Source of the DNA: Sphingobacterium lactis
GTDB lineage: Bacteria > Bacteroidota > Bacteroidia > Sphingobacteriales > Sphingobacteriaceae
Assembly (NCBI RefSeq): GCF_011046555.1
Contig: NZ_CP049246.1
Coordinates: forward strand, 1,860,001 to 1,924,000
Length of the DNA stretch: 64,000 bases
Direction: 5' to 3'
A model generated the notes under the pieces. It was not told where the DNA came from. It saw nothing but the letters and a program-made list of their open reading frames with translations, and did no database searches. Of the stretch, positions 19,071-28,500 are shown piece after piece. Every line of letters starts with the position of its first letter. Position 1 is the first letter of the stretch. The position numbers and the translations under genes are program-made.

Positions 19071-20503
19071 TATGCCGCATTTTGTTTCCGCGCTCTATTC
19101 CTTTTGATCAGCACATAGCTCAGCCATAACAGCAACAGCCAAACCGGTATCAATTCCACGGAGATCTTAAGGTCCGTATACCACATCATGGCCAAGACAC
19201 CCAAAAGGAATAGCAGGCTGAAGTAGTTACTGATTGGATAGAATAGGGTAGGGAATTTGGTTTTGATTCCCTGTTTGTTCTTTTGATTTCTGAAGAAAAT
19301 ATGCGTTAGGGAAATCATGATCCAATTGATGATCAATGCGGAAACCACAAGGGACATCAGGATATTTAAAGCTTCCTCAGGTATAACTTTGTTGATCAAA
19401 ACAGTTACGGCCACAATTCCCGCGGAAACCAGAATGGCATTGACAGGGGAGTGGTTCTTGTTCAATTTCTTGAGGAATGCTGGTGCATTTCCCTGTTCGG
19501 AGAGGCCATATAGCATTCTTGAATTGGAGTATACACAGGAATTGTATACGGATAATGCCGCAGTAAGGACAATGACGTTTAAGGCATTGGCAATGATGGT
19601 TGTGAAATAGAAGGTCTTCCCGAATAGGTCAAATTGGAATCCCTTGAGTGTCGCAAATACCTCCACAAAGGGACTGGTATCGGCAGTAATGGAACGCCAA
19701 GGCATCAACGAGAATAGGATGAATAAGGCTCCAACGTAGAAGACCAGGATACGCCACAAGACCTGATTTGTCGCTTTGGGGATGTTTTTCTCTGGGTTTT
19801 CTGCTTCTGCTGCCGTGATGCCGACTAGCTCCAGGCCGCCGAACGAGAACATGATAATGACCAAGGCGGCGAGCAAACCGGAATAGCCTGTTTCTGCATC
19901 GCCACTGAACCAGCCATGCGGAAAGAACCCGCCATCGTTATAGAGGTTTTCGACGGTTGCTCGCTCACCTCCATTTCCCGAAATCAATAGATAGGTTCCG
20001 AATAGGATCATCGCAATAATGGCGACGACCTTGATAATGGAGAACCAGAACTCCGTTTCCCCATAGACCTTGACCGAAGCGAGGTTGATGGCATTGATGA
20101 CCACGAAGAAGAACAAGGTTGATACCCATAGCGGTATCTCCGGCCACCAGAACTGCACATATTTACCAATGGCTGTCAGTTCGGCCATACTGACCAAGAT
20201 GTAGAGCAACCAGTAATTCCAACCCGATGCAAAACCGGCAAATGGTCCCCAGTATTTATTGGCAAACGAGCTGAAGCTTCCTGAAATAGGTTCTTCAACA
20301 ACCATCTCGCCCAATTGGCGCATAATGAAGAAGGCGACAAGCCCTGCAATCGCGTAGCCCAATATCACGGACGGACCTGCAAGGATGGCCGCTTTGCCGA
20401 CCCCCAGGAACAGACCCGTACCAATGGCGCCACCCAAGGCGATCAATTGGATATGCCTATTGCTTAATCCCCGTTTAAGTTCTTTCTCGTTTTTATCTTG
20501 CAC
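19070..20503 (-). CDS. Amino-acid permease of the APC superfamily
   Basis: 477 residues with about twelve membrane spans. The N-terminus RGLSNRHIQLIALGGAIGTG continuing into LFLGVGKA is the hallmark of the AAT-type permeases (AroP, PheP, ProY, GabP, CycA), as are GEMVVEEPISGSFSSFA and FGGLELVGITAAEAENPEKNIPKA. These are proton symporters for amino acids in the inner membrane. The substrate cannot be told from sequence. It is first in a two-gene operon with the YhhN-like protein. Confidence 0.88.
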   Translation of the reverse strand: MQDKNEKELKRGLSNRHIQLIALGGAIGTGLFLGVGKAAILAGPSVILGYAIAGLVAFFIMRQLGEMVVEEPISGSFSSFANKYWGPFAGFASGWNYWLLYILVSMAELTAIGKYVQFWWPEIPLWVSTLFFFVVINAINLASVKVYGETEFWFSIIKVVAIIAMILFGTYLLISGNGGERATVENLYNDGGFFPHGWFSGDAETGYSGLLAALVIIMFSFGGLELVGITAAEAENPEKNIPKATNQVLWRILVFYVGALFILFSLMPWRSITADTSPFVEVFATLKGFQFDLFGKTFYFTTIIANALNVIVLTAALSVYNSCVYSNSRMLYGLSEQGNAPAFLKKLNKNHSPVNAILVSAGIVAVTVLINKVIPEEALNILMSLVVSALIINWIMISLTHIFFRNQKNKQGIKTKFPTLFYPISNYFSLLFLLGVLAMMWYTDLKISVELIPVWLLLLWLSYVLIKRNRARKQNAA

Positions 20504-20773
20504 AATGAATAAGGTTAATCTGAAATGCTAATCTTTTACTATAATTGGTTTTCATCCAATAAAGCGTACAAGATAAATTTTTCATTTTAATTTTTAGGCA
20601 TGAAAAGGAAAAAGAGCGGAATGGAATCCCAAATTTTTAACATCTGAATATACCCTTTTGATACCCTTTGCCATGATTTACAGTGGATAGTACAGCAAAT
20701 AGTTATGTTCGTGATATAAAATATTTTGGAATGGGTCCTATTGTCCAGGTTTAGGTTGTTGCTAATGCCAGCA

Positions 20774-21009
20774 TTAGCTGCTCTGTAAGATCAGCCGAGC
20801 GTTTTCGAATTTTCTGTGCCGTAAATCCTCTTTTTGAATCCAGAAATATAACGGCCGCAATCTGCCCACATCATTTCATTTTCTTCGTTGCTATCAATCT
20901 GTAATAATAGGGTCCATTTATCTGCCAATCCCTTGCAGTCTGTGTCTTGAGTTCTTGTATCCCTTTTCCCTGCGTATCGGCGTCGCAGGTAGTTCAGAAG
21001 CATGTTCAC
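20774..21009 (-). pseudogene. Remnant of a DUF1963 (YwqG-like) gene with a frameshift
   Basis: The segment WTLLLQIDSNEENEMMWADC matches the C-terminal part of DUF1963 proteins. At about 20855 the frame breaks. In the next frame the expected ending continues as LYFWIQKEDLRHRKFENARL followed by ILQSS and TAA at 20776-20774. Joining the two frames needs one missing base. The N-terminal two thirds of the family are absent upstream, where only MNMLLNYLRRRYAGKRD and unrelated sequence are seen. This is a decayed gene fragment. A perfect 8-bp inverted repeat, GCTAATGC / GCATTAGC (20761-20778), lies at its end. Confidence 0.7.
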
Positions 21010-21109
21010 TGGTTATTTGTCCTTTATTTAAATTTAAGGAAGAATGAGCGAATAAAAAGAGAGGGACAGGGTGAATGATTAATTTAATATAGAGTTAACA
21101 CGTCAGTCT

Positions 21110-21117
21110 TACCTTTG
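21110..21117 (+). promoter_or_regulatory. Candidate promoter of the ECF sigma factor gene
   Basis: TACCTTTG, a perfect TAnnTTTG match, ends 25 nt before the sigma-factor ATG. This suggests the regulator gene itself is read by the housekeeping sigma factor. Confidence 0.5.
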
Positions 21118-21142
21118 TTAGACAATAGTTTCCCAAATCGAG

Positions 21143-21724
21143 ATGCTGAAAGGTATAAATCAAACAGAAATTCAGAAATGGTTGCATGGTGATGATGCGG
21201 GATTTCGACATATTTTTGATGCATATTACCCAAAGCTTTCGCTAGTTGCCCTGAATCTATTAAAGAATAAAGAGGATGGAGAGGAGATGGTCATGGATGT
21301 GTTCTATAAAGTCTGGAAAAAAAGATACGCCCTGGAACATGTGGAAAATTTTGAGACATACCTTATTCAATCGCTTCGAAATCACATAATTGATCGAAAA
21401 AGAAAGAAGGTATTGTTGATGCAAGAATTGGAAGCAATACCTTTGGAAACATTAGGTTCTACTGAACAAACAGAAGGAGAATTTAAAGAATTATTGGAGA
21501 TCTATGAACAAGCCCTTTCCAAATTGACGGGAAAACAGAAAGAAATTTATCTGATGAGCCGCGAACTGGGTATGTCACAAAAACAAATTGCAGCGTCATT
21601 GTCCATCTCCCAACATACGGTCAATAATCACATCAGCACCTCTTCCAAAATCCTCAAAAATGAAATGGGAGAATATTATAAAGCTCTTTCCATACTTTGC
21701 ATTTTCCTTCCTTACCTTAAATAA
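21143..21724 (+). CDS. ECF RNA polymerase sigma factor (FecI-like, Bacteroidota type)
   Basis: 193 residues. The region 2 core is seen around residues 20-90 (FRHIFDAYYPKLSLVALNLL, EEMVMDVFYKVWKKR, FETYLIQSLRNHIIDRKRKK). Region 4, about residues 130-180, has a helix-turn-helix (SQKQIAASLSISQHTVNNHI). It directs polymerase to a few target promoters and is normally held by the FecR protein encoded next. The neighbour order sigma, FecR, TonB receptor with STN domain is the classical trans-envelope signalling arrangement, so the receptor cluster downstream is the likely target. Confidence 0.92.
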   Translation: MLKGINQTEIQKWLHGDDAGFRHIFDAYYPKLSLVALNLLKNKEDGEEMVMDVFYKVWKKRYALEHVENFETYLIQSLRNHIIDRKRKKVLLMQELEAIPLETLGSTEQTEGEFKELLEIYEQALSKLTGKQKEIYLMSRELGMSQKQIAASLSISQHTVNNHISTSSKILKNEMGEYYKALSILCIFLPYLK

Positions 21725-21947
21725 ATCGCTTTAACCACATTTGGAAACCAGGATTACCGTGTTAATTTTTTATGAATCTTAATAGCTAAATTCTCTAGCA
21801 TGTTAAGCATTTGTTATCTAAGAAATACCTCATTATTAAGTTTGCATTTTTTGCCTGAATGACCTAGTTATAGTCAACAACAATCCACGTCTATATAGGT
21901 AAATGCCCTATTTGGGAGCTTTTAAGTTTTAACTAGATAGAAAGAAG

Positions 21948-23141
21948 ATGCAAATAGCTATTCCTAATCGTGACATGTTAGTCAACTATTTTTTAGGAAC
22001 ACTTGGTAAAGAAGAAGAGGAGGTAATCGATGCTTTTTTGGCCTTACACATCGAGCTGGAGTATGTGGATTCCTGCTTAGTTGAGGCTATGGATAAAATG
22101 GAAATAACAACTTTTCCAAATGCTTTTCAAAAGGAACGTGTATGGAACATGTTATTGCAAAAAATGGAATCTCATGAATTACCGAAAAGGAAGTTGAGAC
22201 AATCCTGGTTTAGAGTTCTAACGGGCGTCGCAGCAGCTGTAATACTTGTTGCATTCTCGATTATCTGTTACACGCGCATGCAATCGAGAGATGCAGTTGA
22301 AGCAGATTTAAAAACCATTGTTGGTGCGCCTGCAGGGAATAAAGCTAATTTGAAATTGGCAGATGGCAGAGCAATTTCGTTATCCGATGCTTCAGCGGGT
22401 AATATGATCGAACACTCTGGAATTCGGGTTCTAAAGAATGCCTCAGGTGAAATGGAGATAAAAATTGCTGAAGGAAAGCAGACATCCCAGAATGCCTTCC
22501 ATAGGATCAGTACTCCTCGCGGCGGACGGTTTAAAGTTGTTCTGCCAGATGGTAGCCTTGCATGGCTGAATGCAGAGTCAGCTATTCGATTCCCAGAAAA
22601 TTTTATGGCTAATCAACGTAGAGTAAATGTTTCAGGAGAGATTTATTTTGAAATCGCTAAGGTCAAAAATGAAAATCAGGAAGCTATCCCTTTTGTTGTG
22701 GAAAGTGGTCGACAGGAAATCCGCGTCCTTGGTACACACTTCAATGTTCAAGCATACCCAGAGAATCAGGAAATAGAAACAACGTTGATCGAAGGTCGAG
22801 TACAGGTGCTTTCCAAAACATCCGGTAAATCGGTCATCCTTATACCTGGTCAACAGGCTAAAGTCGGACAAAACATTCAAGTGAAAGAAGTAATCAATGA
22901 AGAAGTCCTTGCATGGAAAAATGGGGATTTTTTCTTTCAGGATGATGAACTCCAACAGGTTCTGACAGACATCTCACGCTGGTATGATGTTGACTTCGAA
23001 TGCCCTGAACGATTGAAAAAAATAAAAATTTCGGGAATTGTCTCTCGGGAGAAATCACTGGACTCCATTTTAAAACGACTTTCCTCATTGGGGAAAGCCC
23101 ACTTGGAGCTAAAAGGAAGGAGGATTATAGTGAAAGAATAG
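21948..23141 (+). CDS. FecR family anti-sigma factor
   Basis: 397 residues: a cytoplasmic N-terminal domain of about 85 residues, one membrane span (about 88-108, VLTGVAAAVILVAFSIIC), a periplasmic FecR domain starting near residue 189 (TPRGGRFKVVLPDGSLAWLN, then GEIYFEIAK and VLGTHFNVQAYP) and a C-terminal DUF4974-type region (DDELQQVLTDISRWYDVDFE). It should relay the state of the outer-membrane receptor to the sigma factor. A 223-bp gap separates it from the sigma gene. I find no perfect TAnnTTTG box there, so it may be read through or use an ECF promoter. Confidence 0.9.
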   Translation: MQIAIPNRDMLVNYFLGTLGKEEEEVIDAFLALHIELEYVDSCLVEAMDKMEITTFPNAFQKERVWNMLLQKMESHELPKRKLRQSWFRVLTGVAAAVILVAFSIICYTRMQSRDAVEADLKTIVGAPAGNKANLKLADGRAISLSDASAGNMIEHSGIRVLKNASGEMEIKIAEGKQTSQNAFHRISTPRGGRFKVVLPDGSLAWLNAESAIRFPENFMANQRRVNVSGEIYFEIAKVKNENQEAIPFVVESGRQEIRVLGTHFNVQAYPENQEIETTLIEGRVQVLSKTSGKSVILIPGQQAKVGQNIQVKEVINEEVLAWKNGDFFFQDDELQQVLTDISRWYDVDFECPERLKKIKISGIVSREKSLDSILKRLSSLGKAHLELKGRRIIVKE

Positions 23142-23166
23142 TTACAAGACTAGTCATAAAAAAGAA

Positions 23167-23192
23167 GCGGAGGTGCTACCAACACCTGCCGC
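23167..23192 (+). promoter_or_regulatory. Hairpin between fecR and the receptor gene
   Basis: GCGGAGGTG / CACCTGCCGC form a 9-bp stem with one bulged base and a 7-nt loop, 26 bp after the fecR stop. There is no T run, so it is more likely an mRNA-stability or processing element or an operator than a terminator. Confidence 0.35.
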
Positions 23193-23260
23193 CAATAGTT
23201 AAGTATTATCAAAATATGTGGCAACAAATTTCAAATCAACAATAACTACAGAACAAAAGT

Positions 23261-26200
23261 ATGGATTTTTATCAAATCATGCGTGTTATGAAACTCACCA
23301 TGGTCTTATTAACCTGTTTTTTTATGCAGGTAAGTGCTACAACGTATGGCCAGCTTATTAACATTAATAAAAAGGATAGCAGTATTCCTGAACTTCTCTT
23401 GGAAATCAGAAAGCAGGCTGACTATGATTTTCTTTTTGATTCTGGCCTGTTTTATCCAATTTCAAAAATTGATATTCATGTAGAAAATGCGCGCGTAGAG
23501 GACGTATTGGCGGACTATTTGCCCAAGGACTTGTTTGAGTTTTCCATAGCTGATCGTATTGTAACGATTAAGCGTCGGACACAGCCCCCACCAATTGATC
23601 GATTGCAGGAAGGTTTCACCATTTCTGGTCAAGTAGTGTATGCCTCGAATGGTTCACCAATTCCTGGTGTATCCGTAAGGCTTAAAGGGACTACTACGGC
23701 GTCTAGAACAGATAACAGTGGAAATTTCACCATTAAAGTGAGCAAGAATGGGGATGTTTTAGTTTTCACATTTCTTGGCTTGGAGACTAAAGAAGTTCCA
23801 GTATATTCTTCCCAGACGACGATCTCCGTGCCTTTAAGCCAGGCGACTGCGAAAATTGAAGAGGTGGAAGTGGTTGTGCAAGCCAGGAAGAAACTAAATA
23901 CTGAAGTAGCGGTGCTGGATGAACGAAAGAAATCATCCATCATCCAGGACGCCATTTCAGCGCAGCAAATCGAACGGACAGCATCCATTACCACCACACA
24001 AGCTTTGCAGCGTGTGTCTGGGGTCACGGTAACCGATGATAAATATGTCGCCATCCGAGGGCTGGGGGATCGCTCTGTCATTGGCCAATTGAATGGTGTT
24101 CGACTCGCATCTTCCAACCCTGACCGAAGTACCCTTCCGCTGGACCTTGTGCCCGCAACACTTTTGGACAATATCACCGTGTATAAAACGGTTACGCCCG
24201 ACAAACCTGCCGATGCCGCTGCAGGGATCGTGGAACTCAAAACCAAATCTGTTCCGGATAAACAGGTGTTGGAATTTGTTGCGCAGACCGGAACAAATTC
24301 TGAAATCGGAATCGGTGGAACCTACAACAGCTTCTGGAATAGCGAATATGGCGCATTTGGCACCGGAATTAAGGATAAGAATCTACGGCAGGATTTCAAG
24401 GATTTATCCCTCCAATATGCTGGAGGATTAAAAGATATCCAGAACTTGATCATCAACTCTGGATATAATGTTGCAGATAGGGAGGAAGTGCAGCGCATAA
24501 ATAGTATTATGCAATCTTTCGACCCCGTGCTAACAACGGAACGCAAGCGAGCTCCCATCAATCAATTGTATTCGCTAAGTTTCGGAAATTCCTATTCCGT
24601 CTTTAAAAAACATAAACTAGGGGTCATCCTTGGTGGAAATTATTACAAACGTATTCAAGATATCGCAAATGGTGAGTTAAATCAATATTCTATTTTTCAG
24701 GGAATTTTGACGGGAAACCCATCCATATCCTCACCGCGCGGTATTCCAAATTTTACTACTCCGAATACATTGAAGATGGGGCAAGCTATGACCTTGCGGG
24801 AAAATACGGGAATAGAAACATTAAATTATGGCGTATTAGCTGGTTTAACCTATCGTTTTAATCCTAGACATGAAATTAGCTTCCAATATTTAGGCAGTTG
24901 GGGCGCCGAAAATGAAGGTACACACTTAAATGGACAGTATAATTATTCAGGGTTATTTGGTGAAGTTGCGCATACAGCCTATTCCCTAAAACAGACTGAG
25001 CGTAACTTACAAACATTTAACCTGCAGGGGGAACATAAGTTTTTTCAAGGGACTTATTCACCTCGATTAAGCTATAATTTAGCGACCTCCGAATCATTCC
25101 ACAACAATCCGGATTCACGTTTTGTGCAACTTGTGAGTTATACAACTCCCGATGGTGGGTGGTACATGAAGCCAGGTACGATAGATTACCATTATTCAAA
25201 AACCTTATATGCTTTACCTTCCGGTTATGTAAATGGATTTGGTCCGTATGGGCTATTACAAGCAGAACCCAATGGACGCCGCTGGCGGACCATGGAAGAA
25301 ACCAATTACAATTACAAAGCAGATTTAGAAATTCCATTTCCCTTTTTACAGCAAAAACAGATCTTCAAAATTGGAGGGAATTATCTGAACAGAGATCGAA
25401 GTTTTGATGAGAATGTGATGTTCCTGCCAGGGTCGAACTTTACCACGGGTGGTGAATATCCATTGTATCAAGTTGAGGGGCAGCTGGACCGCTTGGTCAG
25501 CTCGGAAATTGTCGGGATAAAGAATATTGAAAACTCCAATGGTGAGGGTGATTTGCCGCAAAGTGGATTTCTATATAATACCCGAAAATCACCCAACAAT
25601 TATAAAGGCTATTATGAAACTCGTGCATTTTATGGTATGGTGGATTTGAACCTGCGGGAAGATTTGCGATTGACAGGGGGTGTTCGTTTTGAGCAGACCG
25701 ATATTCAATCCACCGTAGATACCGTGAATGTATATGTTGATCCTGCCCTGTCAGAATCTACTGGCATTACCCTGATCAATCCGAATTCGAAGTACAAAAC
25801 CAACTATATGCCTTACTATTCGGTGAATGCAACCTATGTTTTCAAGGAAAATATGAATTTCCGTTTGGCTTTCAATACAGCATTAGCCAGACCAGAATTA
25901 CGGGAATTGACAAATGTATTCGAGTTTGATGTCTATCAGATGGGTTTGGTGGTCGGAAACAGAAATTTAGTGAATCAGAAAACTGAAAATATTGATTTTC
26001 GCTGGGAGTGGTTCACCAACCCAGGTGAAGTATTGGCCATCTCCGCATTTGGAAAACGTCTGAATAATCAATTGGTTAAAGTTTACAGTTTGAGGACTGA
26101 AGGTGTAGACGCTAAGTTTCAGGAATTTCCGACGATACAGTTTCAAAATGACCCCAACACCGGGTATGTATGGGGTTTGGAACTCGAGGCTGTACAGAAT

Positions 26201-26695
26201 TTAGGGAAATTTCATGAGGCAATCCAACATTTCAATATCGGTGCAAATGTCCTGATGGCCCAATCGGAGGTGAAGAAAACTGAAGAGCGACTGCTTGCCA
26301 ATCGGATTATTGACCGATATGCTGCTGAAAAGAGCCCCATCTTTGAGCAAGCACCCTATTCGATCAACACCTGGATAAATTACGAACGACCAGGTTGGGG
26401 TACAAACCTGACAGCAACTTTCAACATGGTGGGCGAACGACTGGTCCAAATTAACCTAACTGGGGAACCGGACCTCTATTCTCGCCCTGCGCCAACCTTA
26501 GACCTAGTATTCAGCCAAATGCTCAATAAGCGATTGCAGTTCAAAGGCTATGCTAAGAATATCCTGAATCCTGACAATAAACTCAACTATACCAATGCAC
26601 AAACCGGTGGTAAATGGTATGGAAAAGAATATATCAATCGCAGTTACAAAAAAGGAGTGGAGATCATGGTTGGATTCAGTTATAACTTATTATAA
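23261..26695 (+). CDS. TonB-dependent outer-membrane receptor with STN signalling domain
   Basis: 1144 residues. It has a signal peptide (to about residue 30), an STN/secretin N-domain (about 35-104, SSIPELLLEIRKQADYDFLF), a carboxypeptidase-regulatory-like beta domain (about 119-195), a plug (about 225-330, with ALQRVSGVTVTDD, IRGLGDRSV and LDNITVYKTVTPDKPADAAA) and a 22-strand barrel ending in MVGFSYNLL. It should import a ligand with TonB energy and signal occupancy to FecR through the STN domain. There is no adjacent SusD gene. Its stop is followed after one base by the next ATG, so the lipoprotein genes behind it are coupled to it. Confidence 0.92.
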   Translation: MDFYQIMRVMKLTMVLLTCFFMQVSATTYGQLININKKDSSIPELLLEIRKQADYDFLFDSGLFYPISKIDIHVENARVEDVLADYLPKDLFEFSIADRIVTIKRRTQPPPIDRLQEGFTISGQVVYASNGSPIPGVSVRLKGTTTASRTDNSGNFTIKVSKNGDVLVFTFLGLETKEVPVYSSQTTISVPLSQATAKIEEVEVVVQARKKLNTEVAVLDERKKSSIIQDAISAQQIERTASITTTQALQRVSGVTVTDDKYVAIRGLGDRSVIGQLNGVRLASSNPDRSTLPLDLVPATLLDNITVYKTVTPDKPADAAAGIVELKTKSVPDKQVLEFVAQTGTNSEIGIGGTYNSFWNSEYGAFGTGIKDKNLRQDFKDLSLQYAGGLKDIQNLIINSGYNVADREEVQRINSIMQSFDPVLTTERKRAPINQLYSLSFGNSYSVFKKHKLGVILGGNYYKRIQDIANGELNQYSIFQGILTGNPSISSPRGIPNFTTPNTLKMGQAMTLRENTGIETLNYGVLAGLTYRFNPRHEISFQYLGSWGAENEGTHLNGQYNYSGLFGEVAHTAYSLKQTERNLQTFNLQGEHKFFQGTYSPRLSYNLATSESFHNNPDSRFVQLVSYTTPDGGWYMKPGTIDYHYSKTLYALPSGYVNGFGPYGLLQAEPNGRRWRTMEETNYNYKADLEIPFPFLQQKQIFKIGGNYLNRDRSFDENVMFLPGSNFTTGGEYPLYQVEGQLDRLVSSEIVGIKNIENSNGEGDLPQSGFLYNTRKSPNNYKGYYETRAFYGMVDLNLREDLRLTGGVRFEQTDIQSTVDTVNVYVDPALSESTGITLINPNSKYKTNYMPYYSVNATYVFKENMNFRLAFNTALARPELRELTNVFEFDVYQMGLVVGNRNLVNQKTENIDFRWEWFTNPGEVLAISAFGKRLNNQLVKVYSLRTEGVDAKFQEFPTIQFQNDPNTGYVWGLELEAVQNLGKFHEAIQHFNIGANVLMAQSEVKKTEERLLANRIIDRYAAEKSPIFEQAPYSINTWINYERPGWGTNLTATFNMVGERLVQINLTGEPDLYSRPAPTLDLVFSQMLNKRLQFKGYAKNILNPDNKLNYTNAQTGGKWYGKEYINRSYKKGVEIMVGFSYNLL

Positions 26696-26696
26696 A

Positions 26697-28481
26697 ATGA
26701 AAACGATACAGAATAAGAACATAAAATTGAAACTATTTGCCAATTTGCTCTTCCTGTTGTTGATAACAATAATGGTTGGATGCAAAAAGGATAAGCTGGA
26801 ATCCATTGTCGATCATCGCGTCAAGCAGGAACTCCTTAGTCCTTCACATCTTCGGTTGATCAATCTGACACAATATAAGCATGTAGTCGTTGGAAAGGAT
26901 ACCTTAACAAATCTCGGTTTACCATCTATAGTTGGTCCTGGAGTAGAAGGGGCGGTTGCCTATCCACCAACAACATATTTTCCAGAAAATGGGGTGCTTG
27001 GCACGACTTGGAATATTCCTCAAATCTTCCTGAATGCAAGTGCTAGTACGAAAATTATCCTTCGTGATTGGACAGAGACAGGGATAGGAAGTTATGAAAT
27101 GGGTGGACAATTGGAGGTGGACGTGAAAGAGCAAGGTCAACAAGCGAAAGATTATTATGTCTGGACCTCACATCGCTACGTCGAAGAAAATGTCGCTCCG
27201 CAACCAAAAGTACTGGAGGTTAAACGCGATGAGAACGGTCCGACCCGTGAAGGTTATATCAAGATCCGTGTCATCAATTTGGCAGCGAAAATTATATCCT
27301 CTGGGGCAGGAATTGCAACAAATGCAGAGGATATCCTCGATAGTTATACTTTGAGTTATGTTGATGGCTCGGCTGTGCATCCGAAATTGAGCAATGTGGC
27401 GCAGGGCGAGGTTTCGGAATATGTCGAGTTGCCTTATGGATATTATCAATTTCGCATGCTGGCGCAGGATAAAAGGCAACTTGCCTATGGTAATTACTCG
27501 AAAGACGAATCTATCATTGCAACAGATCCAGCAACTTCTACCATAGGTCAAAGTGAAGGAGTCGGCTCAGGTCAGACCTTTAACCCGATTCAAAGTTTTA
27601 ACCCCGGGGGGGTATACACCATTGTCGTAGCGCCAATGTTATTGGAATACCATGGAAGTGGAGGAACGGTCGGCTATTACCAGAACGCCTATCAGATAAT
27701 TCGCGATAATGAACCTGCTGTTAATCGAGCTCTTGCTAAAATGCAGGTTGTCAATACCCTCGTCAATTATGATAATATATCTGTAAGGGTTAATGATAAA
27801 GTTTTTGCCGAGGTAGGCTATGCACAAGCTTCTGATCAGCGAATCAGTAAAGTAGGTGTACACAAGGTTGAAATTTTTGATACGAAGAACACCTTGTTAA
27901 CGAGTCAAGAAATTAAACTGATTGGAAACGATAATGTGACCATTTGGGTAAATCAGGACCGAACTGGTAAAATCATTGCGTCAGTTGCGTATAATAATCT
28001 TACGGGGGTACGGCATTTGGGTAATGCAGATGATAATGCAGATTACAGCCGCTTTAAATTTTCTTTTCCCTTTGAATTGCGCTTTTTCAATTTTGCGCCT
28101 GAATATAACTACCTCACGTTTACAAGGGATGAGGGACAGAATTTGGCTGGCAATTTAGAGGCCAATGTACGAGCTTTTCAAAATCTCCAACCTGGTCAGG
28201 TGGTCAATATGAATCCAATGACTTATCCCGTCATGTATAATAATATGGGGTTCAATATCTATTGTTACCAATCGACTCCCGAGGTTGTACCAGGAGATCG
28301 ATTATTAACTATTCAGAAATTGAATACGGAAGATTTAATCACCAATAAAGCACTGTATGATGTCCGTGGCAAATTGCCGAGTTACGAAGCTGGAATCTAT
28401 TCTATTGCCATTATCGGAAATTCAAAAGCTGCCACCGACGCCAAAAAACCTCGATTCTTTGTGCTTAAACATCATCAATAA
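26697..28481 (+). CDS. Large secreted lipoprotein, possible DUF4397-like domains
   Basis: 594 residues from the ATG at 26697, one base after the receptor stop. An in-frame ATG at 26595 lies inside the receptor gene and lacks a signal peptide, so it is rejected. The lipobox cysteine is C29 (ITIMVGCKKDK). The following Lys/Asp residues could act as a surface-export signal of the Bacteroidota type. Two regions look like beta-sandwich repeats of the DUF4397 kind: about 190-260 (IKIRVINLAAKI, ELPYGYYQFRM) and 330-420 (AKMQVVNTLVNYDNISVRVN). No enzymatic motif is seen. It is probably a surface partner of the receptor. Confidence 0.65.
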   Translation: MKTIQNKNIKLKLFANLLFLLLITIMVGCKKDKLESIVDHRVKQELLSPSHLRLINLTQYKHVVVGKDTLTNLGLPSIVGPGVEGAVAYPPTTYFPENGVLGTTWNIPQIFLNASASTKIILRDWTETGIGSYEMGGQLEVDVKEQGQQAKDYYVWTSHRYVEENVAPQPKVLEVKRDENGPTREGYIKIRVINLAAKIISSGAGIATNAEDILDSYTLSYVDGSAVHPKLSNVAQGEVSEYVELPYGYYQFRMLAQDKRQLAYGNYSKDESIIATDPATSTIGQSEGVGSGQTFNPIQSFNPGGVYTIVVAPMLLEYHGSGGTVGYYQNAYQIIRDNEPAVNRALAKMQVVNTLVNYDNISVRVNDKVFAEVGYAQASDQRISKVGVHKVEIFDTKNTLLTSQEIKLIGNDNVTIWVNQDRTGKIIASVAYNNLTGVRHLGNADDNADYSRFKFSFPFELRFFNFAPEYNYLTFTRDEGQNLAGNLEANVRAFQNLQPGQVVNMNPMTYPVMYNNMGFNIYCYQSTPEVVPGDRLLTIQKLNTEDLITNKALYDVRGKLPSYEAGIYSIAIIGNSKAATDAKKPRFFVLKHHQ

Positions 28482-28500
28482 CCAAACATAATAGGAAAAA

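Noticed and set aside
20761..20778. Perfect inverted repeat GCTAATGC/GCATTAGC considered as a terminator
   Set aside because: No T run follows on either strand and it overlaps the end of a decayed gene. It is recorded only with the pseudogene.
23629..24246. 205-codon minus-strand frame opposite the first TonB receptor
   Set aside because: The opposite strand encodes the plug domain with conserved motifs. The minus frame is rich in Ser/Thr/Val without any known domain.
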